A stretch of 64,000 nt of DNA, taken from contig JAGYVD010000002.1 in the NCBI GenBank assembly GCA_021209875.1, positions 434,001-498,000 of the forward strand, in the 5' to 3' direction. Within the stretch, counting starts at the first letter, position 1, and every line of letters starts with the position of its first letter. Below are positions 11,201 through 22,406 of the stretch, one piece after another. The notes under the pieces were generated by a model. It made no database searches. It had not been told where the DNA came from and worked only from the letters and a program-made list of their open reading frames with translations. The translations under genes were made by a program, and so were the position numbers. This stretch comes from Rosellinia necatrix (Eukaryota > Ascomycota > Sordariomycetes > Xylariales > Xylariaceae).

Positions 11201-13573
11201 GCTGGTGGCTCGCCCACCGCCTCGTCGCCGTCGCCGGCCCCGGCGCCTTCGCCTGGTCCGACGCCTCCGCCGCCTGGTACTGCCGCCTGCTCGGCGCCAG
11301 GGTCGGCAGGGGCGTCAAGCTGAACCGGGCCCAGCTCGGCGAGTGGGATCTCCTCGATATAGGGGATAATGTTGTGAGTTTTTTTTTTTTGCTTCCTCCT
11401 TTTCTCCCTCTCTACCCTTGCCCCCTTTCTTTTTTTTTTTTTTTTTTCCGGCCCAACACGACGGCTTCCCCTGAGTACGCTTTGTTAGATGCGGCTTGTA
11501 TTATATTAAGAGATTTATTATTCCGATATGACAAGGGGTGAACTGACTGACTCGTTTGATTAGACCCTCGACCGCTGCGTGGTGCGCCCCATGGCCGGCG
11601 AGCGCAACACGGTCATGTACCTGGGCAAGATCACGATCGGGCGGGACGCGTCGGTCGGGGTGGGCTCGGTGGTGGCGGCGGGCAGCAGCGTGCCGGCCGG
11701 GGCGTGCATCGGGGCGCGGTCGTCGTCGTGGGAGCTGCGGGACGCGCGCGAGGCGAACCGCGACGCCTCGGCCACGCGGGCGCCGCCGCCGCACTGGGCC
11801 GCCGCGGCGCTCGGCGTCGTCCCGCTGCAGGCCCTCGCGCGCCTCGCGTACCAGGCGCCGTGGCTGCTCGGGCTCATGGGCCTCGTGCTGCCCGAGGCCG
11901 TGCCGCTACGCAGCGAGCTCGTCACCGTGCTGCGCTGGTTCTCCGAGGGCGAGCGCGTCGGCTGGTACTATCTCGCGCGCTCGCTGCGCACCTTCTTCGG
12001 CCCCTTCTTCCTCTTCGCCTTCGTCGTCCTCGTCAGGGTCCTCGTCGCGGCCGCCTGCGGGGGCCCGCTGCGCCCGTCCGCCGCCGCCGGCCGCCGCGCC
12101 GTCGACCGCTGGCGCATGGCCCTCATGAACGCCCTGATGCCCAACGCCGCCCTGTTCGAGCTCACGCACCTCTTCGGCCAGCACTACGAGGCCACGAGCG
12201 TCGCGATACGGCTCCTCGGCGGCCGGGCCGGGCGCCGCATCTACTGGCCCGGCACCGGGCCGAGCATCGGGGACTATGAGCTGATCGACGTGGGGAACGA
12301 CGTCGTTTTCGGGTCGCGGAGCCATTTCATCACCTCCGACGGCATCGGCTCCGACTACATCACGATCAAGGACGGCGCGATGATCGCCGACCGCGTCGTT
12401 GCGTACCCCGGGGTCACCGTCGGGGAGGGGGCGACGTTGGGTAGCGGCTGTCTTACGAAACGGCGCAAGGCGTACGAGCCGAATGGCGTCTATGTCGGGT
12501 CTAAAGGGGGCGATTCCGTCTTCCTCGGGTGCCGCTCGGATAACCAGAAAGGCAATGCTGCTGATGCTACGAATGTAGGAAGGGCGAGTAAGCATGTGCC
12601 TAGGGATCGGGTTCTGCAGTCTGACAGCAGATATCACTCCACTGACTCCATAGCTACCATATCCGGGGCCCCTGGGCAAGATATCGAAAAGGGATACAAT
12701 GGCCCGGTCGTTACAACCATCACGTCCGGCCTCCTAGAAGGGGAGACGACAAGCAGTGAACCGGGGGATGATACGAACACGACGTCGCCGTTCGGCAGGG
12801 CCTTCTACCAACACAAGGCACCGTACTTCGTCTGGCGCCAGTGGATGATATTCCTGTACTCCTCTTTCACGATCGTCTTCACCAGCGTCTACTGGAGTGC
12901 TGCGTCTTTATCCTCGATACAGATCGTCGCGGACGTCTTCGAAGACACACTATGGCTCGGCAATGGCCGCTGGTACGACCCATTCATCCTATTCTCCCTG
13001 TGCGCCGCGCTCCTCTCGGCCTTCCTGGCGCTGCAGAGCATCTTCGCCATCGGCGTCGTGATAGCGGCAAAGTGGATATTGCTCGGCCGGAGACAGCCCG
13101 GGAACTACGACTGGGACAAGAGCAGCTACTGCCAGCGGTGGCAGCTCTTCCTGGCCATAGAGAGGATCCGACGGACCTGCTTCGCGGGCCATGGAGTTCT
13201 CGGCTTACTGACGGGCACGGCGTACATATCGTGGTATTTCCGCGCCTTGGGGGCCAAGATCGGTCGGGATTGTGCCCTATTCGTCAGCGGCGAGCCGAGC
13301 TTGCTCTTCACGGAACCCGATCTTCTCGTCATAGGCGATAGGGTGGTCGTAGATGACGCAAGCCTCGTGGGACATATCAATACCCGCGGCAAGTTCGACT
13401 TGAACAATCTGTACGTCGGTGATAGGTGTGTGCTGAGGACAAACACTCGGCTGTTGAGCGGCGCTAGGATGGAGAATGACAGCTGTCTCTTGGAGAACAC
13501 CCTCATTATGGGGGGAGACGTTGTCGAGGAGGGTGCGACGATGCAGGGCTGGCCGGCTAGTAGGGTTAGTTAA
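8257..13573 (+). CDS. Pls-like synthetase: adenylation - carrier - 6 TM / 3 beta-helix protein (two +1 G disruptions)
   Basis: Exons 8257-8900, 8956-9147, 9295-11373 and 11564-13573 (GT-AG introns of 55, 147 and 190 bp). The start ATG at 8257 has a good context (gccATGG). The adenylation domain shows LFTSGTSGNRK (about 170-180), YGMTE, GWFDTGDIGYLDHDGYLYI, GRNKEVINRGGE and the terminal NNKVLR lysine motif. It resembles acyl-CoA ligases more than classic NRPS A domains. A carrier domain follows, with phosphopantetheine Ser in FFALGGDSL (about 723). The C-terminal half carries three hexapeptide beta-helix domains, each following a pair of hydrophobic helices, which is the architecture known from epsilon-poly-lysine synthetase (TIGR02353 type). 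The frame is broken at 10719-10724 and 11029-11034, each a G6 run where G5 restores frame; with both removed the length is 1640 aa. The protein should be membrane-bound. Substrate and product are unknown. Confidence 0.8.
10719..10724 (+). other. Frame break 1 in Pls-like gene (G6 run)
   Basis: The carrier domain reads to FTRGTVRG in the frame of the A domain. The continuation LAAYVDGELG followed by a Thr-rich linker and LLLLQLVPMLVAYPL is in the next frame. One G fewer in the run joins them. It could be a sequencing or assembly error or a true lesion. Confidence 0.8.
11029..11034 (+). other. Frame break 2 in Pls-like gene (G6 run)
   Basis: The frame carrying the first membrane helix (ALPWAVFMYALAYAQ) must shift to reach TSGSAAGRLLNVVLSVAAARL and the first beta-helix domain. 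Removing one G from this run does so. It is the same type of change as the break 310 bp upstream. Confidence 0.8.
11374..11563 (+). other. Long T-rich intron in Pls-like gene
   Basis: Donor GTGAGT and acceptor GATTAG delimit 190 bp with two long T runs (about 11380-11390 and 11431-11448) and pyrimidine tracts. Splicing joins DLLDIGDNV to TLDRCVVRP inside a hexapeptide-repeat domain in phase 0. Confidence 0.75.
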
Positions 13574-13976
13574 TAAGAAGAGTGCATGGAGGACATGGGC
13601 GGCACCACCACGAAATTTTGAGATCAGCACGATCGTGGGCATAATTATGTGGCGCACAAACTATATAATAAGTTATTGTTCATTCTCGTTCTCGCCATTG
13701 CCTCTGACGACCTGAATCCGATGAGCAATAATAGCTAATCTTCACCAGCGACCTTTAGATAGCACGCAATATGATACTCAACTTTGGTACTGCAACAATA
13801 AATAGGGGCGTAGGGACGGCGCCCGCTAAAGAATATATTGCTACATGAATCGAAACAACTAGATTCTTAAGGCTTCCTACCCCGTCACTGCTCAAGCCAA
13901 GCCATTTTGTTATATTATACAACTTTCGCGCGCCCTTTCCACCTCCCCCAAATTTTCACCCACAAATGTTGCCCAA
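13574..13976. other. Spacer, no gene seen
   Basis: AT-rich 3' flank of the Pls-like gene. No supported feature. Confidence 0.6.
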
Positions 13977-14366
13977 TCAATTGACACCGAACCGCTGTTT
14001 GAGAATCAAGACGCCGTAATAGATGAAAAAGGATAACGTCCAGTGCACAGCGCAGTCCCGAATAAAACTGGTCAGTCGGAAGCGCTGGTTGAGGAGGTTC
14101 CAGAAGGGAAGGATGTATAACAGGAGGACCTGAACGGCGAGATAAAATTGTGCCAATTTATAAATGCCGACAGAATTGGCGCCGCTGGGCGTGGAATTGC
14201 CCAATTCGGGCTCTCTACGCCGGCCGGCTGAATTCAGGACCTCCTCGGCTGGGATAAATCTGTAGTCATTGGCGGCAGCGTGTGGACCACCGTAAAATTC
14301 CATGTGGATAGCGCATGCTAGGATAACCCCTATGGATTTAAAGGTTGCTGATGATGCGACGGACAT
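13977..14366 (-). CDS. Hypothetical small membrane protein (doubtful)
   Basis: A 129-aa frame starts at MSVASSATFKSIGVILACAI. The longer frame upstream to 14534 is less convincing. Hydrophobic stretches occur at the N-terminus, near LAQFYLAVQVLLLYILPF (about 74-91), and near TLSFFIYYGVLIL at the C-terminus, so two or three membrane helices are possible. I recognise no family. The base composition matches the adjacent AT-rich, decayed stretch, so this may be a chance frame or a gene remnant. Confidence 0.3.
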   Translation of the reverse strand: MSVASSATFKSIGVILACAIHMEFYGGPHAAANDYRFIPAEEVLNSAGRRREPELGNSTPSGANSVGIYKLAQFYLAVQVLLLYILPFWNLLNQRFRLTSFIRDCAVHWTLSFFIYYGVLILKQRFGVN

Positions 14367-14559
14367 GGAGAGTTCCCTGCGTTCCGTGTTCTCGTTTGCA
14401 AAATGGTTGAGCGCGATGTGGGAGCTTTCTTTTTCTTGTGGCGTCGATATCTCACAGGTGTTCAAACGAATATGATGATCGGATCGGCGGACCTGCAGTT
14501 CGATTGTGTTTCGTATAGGGAGGGTATAATGCAAGGATTCGCACAGGGCTGGCGTCTAT

Positions 14560-15300
14560 TGCTTGCGTTTGGATAATTTTGTGATTTGATATTTGAGTGT
14601 ATAGTAGCTGAGAAAACGATTTCGCCCGGATATAGCCATTTCAGATCATGAACTCGGGCAATATGCTACTGGCACCAACAAAGAACGATTCTCGATAATT
14701 GTTCTACATTTTTATTATAGTTCACAAAGAAGCGCCGCTTCATTGATGCTGTCTCCGAATCCGGAACTGGGAGGCATAAAGGGGCTTAGTATCCGGATCA
14801 CAGTATTAAAGAGTAATCCAATAAGATTTTATGTTTTGCATATAAATGATGAAATATCAGTACAAAGTCTTCGGGAACTCAAGGTTCTGGCGTTTAAAAT
14901 TGAAATGTTCTATACCATATTCGCCTTATAAGGTAGGAACATTTACATCAACCTAATATTATAATAACATCAAGAAAATTATTAGTTAAAGCCAGGATTA
15001 TGTTTGCAATATAAATATACGTCACGAAATGCCATATATACCGTTAATTATAATCTACCTAAGATTAACGGCGTTGCTTTACCGCAAAAAGTATAGTATT
15101 AGATGTTGCATCGTTCAAGGGACGCTTCAACAGGTGCCAGATCTTGCTTATATCCTATTTCTAGCAGTTTTTACATCATCTATTGATTACATCACACCAC
15201 ATGACCTTATAAAATGGTTTCTCATTACCACGCCGCATGTGATGACCTTGCTCATGCTGGCGTGCTATCCCCCTGCGTTACCTCCCGACCATCTCGATCA
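14560..15300. other. AT-rich stretch without genes
   Basis: Strongly AT-rich with many TA steps and no supported frame, in contrast to the GC-rich exons just upstream. It may be degraded repeat or gene sequence. Repeat-induced point mutation is one possible cause, by inference only. Confidence 0.45.
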
Positions 15301-15556
15301 TAGAACTTGCGTTTCCGCCGGGAAGGTGGTGGCGATGTGGCGTCTACTTTCCGCTGCATTGCTTGGCTTTGTGAGACCATGTTAGAGAGCTCAGCAAAGC
15401 CAAATCATACATTAACATCGGGTTGAACCTGACTCCGCTCCGCCCAGGGCAGCAGGAAACTAAAAGGGATGATTAGATCGTCTTGTAGGGCCTGACCGCC
15501 TTGACGAAATATATCTTGGTCGATTATAGTGTGAACAACAATATCGTCTCCGTCTT

Positions 15557-16165
15557 CTACTGATGTCCAGAGCGATACAGTCGATATGCAATCCGGTTGC
15601 TCATCGCCATGAGACTTGCGCTCTGTGGGCGTTGTATATTCGAAATCGATGACCATGTACATTCTTCGACCATATCGAAATACTTGGGGATTTTATTAAA
15701 CATGTTCTTCTCACCTTGGTCGCATGCAGCTTCAAGGATGAACAGAGGATGCCTTGCACCGGAATACAAGACCTGCCCGTCTGGGGACTTCTTGGAACCG
15801 TTAGAATCCTTGATCTGGGCATGTCCATAGAGCGATAACTTTTGGCAGAAGGGCTGAAGGGTTGGATACTCGCGCGCGATTCGGCCGATTGCTGCATACA
15901 GCGCATAGGTGAAATGCCCTTGGATGTCCTCGTGTACATATGAATGTATGAGACGGAGTGTCAAAATAGCGTCCACGACATCCTAGTCGGCCTGGACCTC
16001 GTCGTTGCAATACCTGGACAGGCTTTCATCTTGATCTCTGAACTGACGAAGCAGGGACGCGCACGTGCGGGGATCGGTGAACTAGAATGTCGGAGAGTCG
16101 CAGGATAAGGGAAGCCCGCGGAACCGAGCCCAGGCGGCCTGGTAGGCCTGTTCAAAAGTTTGCTG
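15557..16165 (-). pseudogene. Broken conserved-type protein with two in-frame TAG codons
   Basis: Reading the minus strand from about 16165, one frame gives QQTFEQAYQAAWARFRGLPL, then TAG at 16082-16084, FTDPRTCASLLRQFRDQDES, then TAG at 15983-15985, then DVVDAILTLRLIHSYVHEDI and a further 130 codons including FTYALYAAIGRIAREYPTLQ and GARHPLFILEAACDQGEKNM. The protein-like composition on both sides of each stop, all in one frame and 99 bases apart, argues for a dead gene rather than chance. Both TAGs can arise from CAG by a single C-to-T change. I do not recognise the function. Alternatively each TAG could lie in an undetected intron, but no fitting GT-AG pair is obvious. Confidence 0.6.
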
Positions 16166-16824
16166 TCTGCGCTGTCAACTCGGTACGGTGGGGGTCGGGG
16201 TTGGGGTGCTGATGATGGCGATGATGATGAAGAAGACAACGAAGGAGGCTTTGACGGGGACATTGACAGCGACAACGACGGTGATGGAGTTGGTACCGGC
16301 ACAGCGGCCTTCTTGTCGAGATTATTGTTGTTTGGTAGCGAAGTCAACGTGATTCTGCCTGGCTCAGAACGATGTCATGGCGACAGCAAGAGATGGTTAC
16401 TCAGTGTGCTAAAAATGTCTAACGTGACGGCGACGGAGATGAAGGTACCAGATGAGGTATGTAGTTAGGAAAGAAGACTTGGCGTGTTGGGGGCCAGAAA
16501 AGTATCCCTAGTTATAAGGTAGGTATGACAAGTAGGTAGGCCGTCCACTGGGGAGGCTCTATGATAGACGATGAGGTAGCTGTAATCCGAGCAGATCACC
16601 GCATTCACCAATTGCAGAGCTACTGCTTCGAAATCACCAAGTATACCTGTAATTTCGTGTTCCTCTCACATGCGCAAAAAGGAAATACCCAGGTATTAAT
16701 TCACACACTATCTTAGCTTCTTCGAAAACATCATAATATCACCGCTTCCTTGATCATGTACTCCTTTTTCCGGGGTGGAAGCCGTAATAGTGCCCACTTC
16801 CTCGTCCTGTCGACCAGAGCATTG
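16166..16824. other. Spacer, no gene supported
   Basis: A plus-strand Asp/Gly-rich frame near 16160-16468 is probably low-complexity chance. Otherwise nothing is seen downstream of the ankyrin/CorA-like gene. Confidence 0.5.
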
Positions 16825-19800
16825 TTATCGGTTCCGTAGACCGTCCACGCTTGCCTTACAAAGCTCGTAGACCCTTATTAATACTCTCGTCATCGTCAAC
16901 ATTTTTGCTGCCTCCACAGAGTTCTTAACTGATAATATTGGTTCCTCAACCCATGATGTCACTGGTGACATCCACCGTACAACAAGCCCAATGTGCTTTT
17001 CCCGCAGCGAGGTGTTCAAGTAAAAAGCAAAGAGGAGTAGGACGACGCTCAGGGGTAGTGAAACCGACACTATCGACTCAGGCCGCAGACATACGATTAG
17101 CTTAGGCGCACTCGGGGGGGGGGGTTGAAAGATGAGTATTTAGGAGTATCCTGTTCGTTGGAACGACTCACGAATAGTCTTGACAACCCAATTTAACGGC
17201 AGCTTGCTGTCGTTGATGCTTTCAATCCATGGGAACTGTGAAACGATCAGAGCTAGAAAGCTAGCCATAAATGAAGAAGGCAGCTTAAGATACAACTTAA
17301 TTAGATCCAGCCAAACTGCGCGCGTTATTCATATCTATATATCAATGAGGGACATCGTATACTTACGAAGATGATGGTGGCTACTGTGAATGTTAGTAGT
17401 GTTTTGCCCTGCTTGTCAGTGGCGTCGTTAATTTTATAAATCGCGCCAGTTAACAGCAAATCAGCTTGCTTCTGTTTTAATTCGAGAAGCCTCTCGATCT
17501 TTGAATACAGCCATTAGTTTTTTGTTTTTTTTTTATTAAAAAGGGGAAAAAATTGATCGGGGAATAATGATCTGACGTACCGCTTTAACAGCCTTATCTG
17601 CAGATTGCTCGAGTCTTTCTACTTCTTGAATGTTCCGCTTAATTGCCTCCCTTGCGTATGAATCAGGTAACAAATTAAGTTGGTTGGGCTGTGTTCGGTC
17701 ATTCTTCTGTCGCGTAACTTGATGCATAGATTTATGCATTTCTTCAATGGTACCCTTTTGGATGCCGAACAAATGCATCATGATGCTGAGCTCATCCTGT
17801 ATATCCTTGATTTCTCGCAGGTCTTCGATATCCTTTTGGATGTCTAGAAGCTTCTCCAAGACTTCCGCAGATTTGGCTTCATTGCTTTTATCCTGCTTTG
17901 GAGTAAGACTTCTGTTGTTAGAACCGCTTTGTTCCCCGGAAACTATTGATCTCATTGTAGTAGGACGCTTTAGCTGTTCTATGTTCTCGAGAAAATTGCC
18001 GACGCGTGTAGCATTGTTCCCCATATATCACGAAACCGTAAGCATCGCCATGGTAAGGATTAGACAGCACTTACAATATTTCCTATTGATGTTCTGTATA
18101 TCTCCAGAAATTGGATTGGTTCCTTTCGGTTGCTCGTGGAGCCCAGGTAGATCCTTGAGCACTCGGCCGCAATCAGGTCGGCCACCTCGTAACAAGTCCA
18201 GCTAGGGAGGTCGCCACACTTTGTAAGGATGCTATTTACCAAAGCCGTAAGCCACTTCGATTGGTCTCTGTTGCTTCTTTCAGGGAAGGCCGTAATAATG
18301 GTTGGCGGCTGCACACCACATTTTGGTAAAACCCACATCCATAGCTGATCTACCGTAGTTAGTACTGGCTTAAAGCCTCGGCCCTCGAGACACCGATTCT
18401 CGAAATATCTCAAGATAGTCTGGTCATTGTCTCGGTCGTGAATGTCTGACGAATTTGGGTAATAGAATTGGTCAAGCGTTCTGCGGATATGTAACGGATG
18501 GTCTTCGTCAAGATATATCCAGAGCAGCTTTTCTGGGCCGTTCAACTTCGAGATCGCCCGTTCGGCACTCATCTTCTGGCTTGCTTTTCGGTCACATTGA
18601 AGGTCCCTCTTTTGGTTTAATATCAACTTGAGCTTGGCGACTTCTTCTTGACATTCCCAGTGCAAGTATGGTATCTGAATCAATTAGCAAGACCCACGAG
18701 TAGATAGGTGTACTTAGCGTTCCATACAAACAGGACGAACCCTCTCTGTAGTTCTGGCCCCCCCTCGCAAGTCTCAACTCTCGAATCTCTAGATTTAGAA
18801 CGCTTCGAGTTGGAACATGTAGTCAGATCATTCGAAAAGTCGGCTGTACCCTTATCTAGGTGACTTGTGGCTCGTCCTTGTTCGCTCTTCTCTTTCACTG
18901 TTCGCGATGGAGTTCGGCTCGGCTGATAGCTTCTAGCGGCTTTGGAATCTCTTTCTATGTCCATAGGCTCTACTATAGATATTTTCAGATCCAAAACTAA
19001 AATATGCTAATGGAGGTGGAATCTTACGTGGAGGAAGTATGAAGGAACCGGCACGCATGAAGCGTCCGGGGTAAAATCCATCCTGAGGGGTATGCTGGTT
19101 TTCCGACCATAGCTTCGACTTTAGAACAAGATTGCGTCTTTCGCCATCATTATCCCCACAAGCTTCATAATGCCGTGTGATCAATATCTTGCATTCGTAA
19201 GTTTAGTTTCTTGCAAGCAACCTCGCCTCTTTTAGTCTCGGCTCAACATACCTCGACCCATCTCATCTTTAACTCCTTGTTAGCTAGCTGTACATATTGC
19301 TGAGAGCTGTGACGTACGTTATTAGCAGGTAAATGAAGCCACCTTAAGCCAATGTGTTCGCTTTTGTCTTTCATTAGCGGATGGTCCCTGGCCAGAAGCT
19401 TCCCAACTTCAACCCGCTTCGCAGATTCTAGTTCCATATCTGAGATGTTTGGCTTGTTCAAGAACGACATAACCATCGCCGAAAACATATTGTCGACCCC
19501 GGCACTCCCTTGGATCCTTCTTTTCGCTAACGAAATGAATGGTTCCAACGTCTTCCGGATATTTCTACGAGCCACTACGTTGACGCCTTTCTCGTCTAGA
19601 CGCAGCTGCTCCATGAGCTCCCTACCTTTGGCATCCTTGGTTAAGGGGTTAGCATCATGATCGAGTAATACCTTGGTTGTCTTAACGTGACCACGCAGCG
19701 CCGCATGCCAAAGAGGTGTCCAACGATGATCAGTTTCCTTGGAGTCAACGTTAACGGCTCGCAGTGCAGTTCGCTCGCCGTCTATAGTAGTATCATGCTC

Positions 19801-21534
19801 TGTCGTTGTTCGTTTTTCTTTATTAATTCGAGGCCCAATGGCTTTGTCAGCAGGTATTGAGAGTAGCTGCTTGACAACATCCACCCTTCCATTTTCTGCT
19901 GCCCATGATAGTGAGGTGCGACCCTTGTTATCGACACTATTGGGATCCGCTTCCTTTTCCAAGAGGAGTTGAACAGTCTTTTCGCTGTCACTTGCTGCTG
20001 CCCACGAAAGTGGTGTACGTAAATCTGTATCCTTGCTTTCTACGCTGGCACCATGGTCCAGGAGAAGGTTGGCTATATCATGATGGCCTCCTTTTGCCGC
20101 AAGTGAGAGCGCAGTAGGATTTCCGTCGTCGAATTTCTTGAACTCTACATATTTGGGAAGAAGCGCTTCAAAAACATGTTTGTCGCCCCTTTCCGCAGCC
20201 CAAGATAAAACTGTCTTGGTATCTTTGCCCTGGGCCGTCAAGTACCGCTTTTCTTCTAAGATGAGGTCCTTGGTTTCGGAGTACGAATTGGAGCAAGCAT
20301 GGCGTAAAGCCTCTTCTATAGCTTCCAATCGGAACTTTATGGTTTCGCCAGACTTCTCTTCAAAAAATAGCTGTAGTATTGTAGGATCACCACGATTCGC
20401 AGCCCGCTCGAGTGGAGGATAATACCCCTCTTCCGCCAGGGAATAGATCTCGCACCCAGCCTCAATCAAAAGTTTCACAATCTCCGTATGACCCTTCTCT
20501 GCTGCATAAGATACTGCAGATTGTGCGTATATCTTGTCTCTGGTATTGATATCTACTGCGCTGCTGCGTCGCAGTGCTTGTATCGAATCGAGGTGACTGT
20601 TCATTGCTGCAAGGATCAAAGGTGTCTGGCCATGTCTGTTTAAACAATTGACGTCGCTTCCAGCTTGTACTAGGAGTTGTACTGCTTTTGTCTGCCCAGT
20701 TTCGGCGACCCGGGAAAGCGCCGTTTGCCCGAATTTAGTATCCTTGATATTCAGATTTACTACCTCGTTACGGATAAGTATTTCTACCGAATCGACTTTG
20801 CCGGTCGTTGCTGCTAACAAGAGCGGACTCCGGCCACTCATATCTAACGCGTTAACGTCGCTGCCGGCTTTTAATAAAGCTTTGATAGCGCCATGATGAC
20901 CAGAATTGGCGGCTAGGTGAAGGGTTGTCCAGCCATCGTCATCTGTACACTCAACATTGGCCCGAGATATATTCTCATCACGAGCTCCCATAGCCTTCAA
21001 TAGAGCTATCGATGGGCCTGTGCATTCATCCGACTTTACGGTCGTAGGATCCTTAGGGGAAAGCTTTTGTAATAGGTTCGAATTTCCAGTCTTTGCTGCC
21101 CAGTATATGGGCAATTGTCCATTCTCATCCGGCAAATCTGGATTTGCGCCTTTACCAAGTAGGTGTTCGCAAGTTTCTTCGTCGCCTGCACGTGTTGCTG
21201 CAATCAATGGTCGCTCCCGTGCGCTAACGCCGTCCACGTTACTACCTGCGTCCAGCAGCAATTTGATTGCTTCGATCTGGCCCGACGATGCAGCGAGGTA
21301 TAAAGGGGCTTTAAGATACCCATCAGGAAAATCAGGACGGTCGACATCGGCGTCTTCACCAATAAGATATTCAAGCACCTTCAGATGCTTGTATTGTACG
21401 GCAATAGCTACAAGCCTGTAGCCTTCGTCATTATGCTTTATGTTGGCGCCTGATGCTAGACACTTCTTCACACATTCTAAATCCCCTTCCCTGACATAGT
21501 TGTACATGTTGTTTCTGCTTGATTGTCCCGCCAT
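16825..21534 (-). CDS. Ankyrin-repeat protein with C-terminal CorA-like membrane domain
   Basis: Eight exons on the minus strand: 21534-19252, 19187-19028, 18972-18728, 18674-18075, 17985-17581, 17498-17367, 17283-17172 and 17069-16825. All junctions keep frame, giving 1393 aa. Residues about 1-650 are ankyrin repeats (for example GWTTLHLAANSGHHGAIKAL, RTSLSWAAENGRVDVVKQLL, RWTPLWHAALRGHVKTTKVL). Then comes the fungal CorA-like region: PYLHWE, HIRRTLDQFYYPNSSDIHDR, TTVDQLWMWVLPK and TIITAFPER, an acidic coiled coil (EVLEKLLDIQKDIEDLREIK), and two membrane helices, FTVATIIFLPSSFMAS and SLPLSVVLLLFAFYL. Relatives are numerous in filamentous fungi and some are discussed as NLR-like or transporter-like proteins; function is unproven. 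The splice at 18075/17985 uses a CTCGAG acceptor and is the least certain. The start at 21534 heads the first ankyrin repeat. Confidence 0.82.
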
Positions 21535-21724
21535 CGTTTCGTGGGGTCGCCGTGTCGATGCCAGGTGTAGAATTAAAAGGCCCAGTTGTTTCTCATAAAC
21601 CGGCACAACGAGTAAGATTGGGTGAATTATATTCAAGTGGTAAATGGCTGTAAGTAGGATGCAGTATGGGCATGAAGAGGTGAGAATTTCTGGGAATTAA
21701 AGAGGACGTTGTTCACTGTGCCAA

Positions 21725-21767
21725 TATGTGTAAATATGTGTAAATATGTGTAAATATGTGTAAATAT
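21725..21767. repeat. Tandem repeat, unit TATGTGTAAA (about 4 copies)
   Basis: Four near-perfect 10-bp units follow each other in the presumed promoter of the ankyrin/CorA-like gene. Confidence 0.85.
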
Positions 21768-22395
21768 TGGTAACCTGATAGCACGTCGCAGGCGTGAATA
21801 ATTGGCCATCAAGGACCGCGACAGTGGGCCAGTCTCACCGGCTGTGACGAAATATTGAACCCCCATTGAATGATACTTGGAATTGCTTGGAATTACTTGT
21901 TGACGAGGCCTAATCATCCTCATGCAGGGCGAGACTGCGAGACTGTCAAGACGATTGTGGACAACATCTCCAAGGCAGCTAACGCCATCTCCGAACGGCC
22001 AATCAGTGTAGTAACCACCGATACGAACGTGCCATGGAAGATACACTCACTCGGTCGGGCACTTTCAGCCAGACGTACCCGATAGCTACGGTGCCGGCGA
22101 TTGCGTCACGGTTGGAGGAGATGCACATGTATACAGTTGCCCTGCGTAGCTCTTCCGCTACGGTAGGCAAACGTTAACTCCCTGGGGTGGGCATGGCGGC
22201 TTATACTAAAGACACTAAGCCACTCTGAGACGCTCCACTCTGCGGTATACATCATACCCCATGGTGGCAACCGTTTTTGCCGCTCTGGTCACATGAATAA
22301 CAACGACGCAAATGATGCAAAAAAAATATTCATACACCTATCCTATGAGTGGGGAGGAAAATGAATGAGACCTAAAGACATCGGGGCGACGGAAG

Positions 22396-22402
22396 AAAAA
22401 AA
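22396..22402 (-). terminator. Pol III terminator of tRNA-Arg
   Basis: Seven A residues on the plus strand give T7 on the minus strand, beginning 5 bases past the tRNA 3' end, as expected for RNA polymerase III termination. Confidence 0.75.
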
Positions 22403-22406
22403 CAAT

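Larger units (their letters stand above)
21535..22406. other. Upstream region of ankyrin/CorA-like gene
   Basis: No gene seen. It contains a tandem of TATGTGTAAA units at 21725-21767, about 190 bp upstream of the start codon. Confidence 0.55.

Noticed and set aside
11906..12679. 257-codon minus-strand frame inside the Pls-like gene
   Set aside because: Antisense shadow; the plus strand encodes conserved beta-helix and membrane domains here.
16160..16468. Asp/Gly-rich plus-strand frame
   Set aside because: Low-complexity GAT/GAC repeats; the minus strand reads into the pseudogene.
17236..17366. 131-nt intron with acceptor CACAG at 17236 in the ankyrin/CorA-like gene
   Set aside because: It would delete the conserved LPSSFMAS turn; the acceptor at 17284 keeps it in frame.
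18973..19027. 31-nt intron ending at TTTTAG (18997) in the ankyrin/CorA-like gene
   Set aside because: It is also in frame, but too short; the 55-nt alternative ending at CTATAG is preferred.
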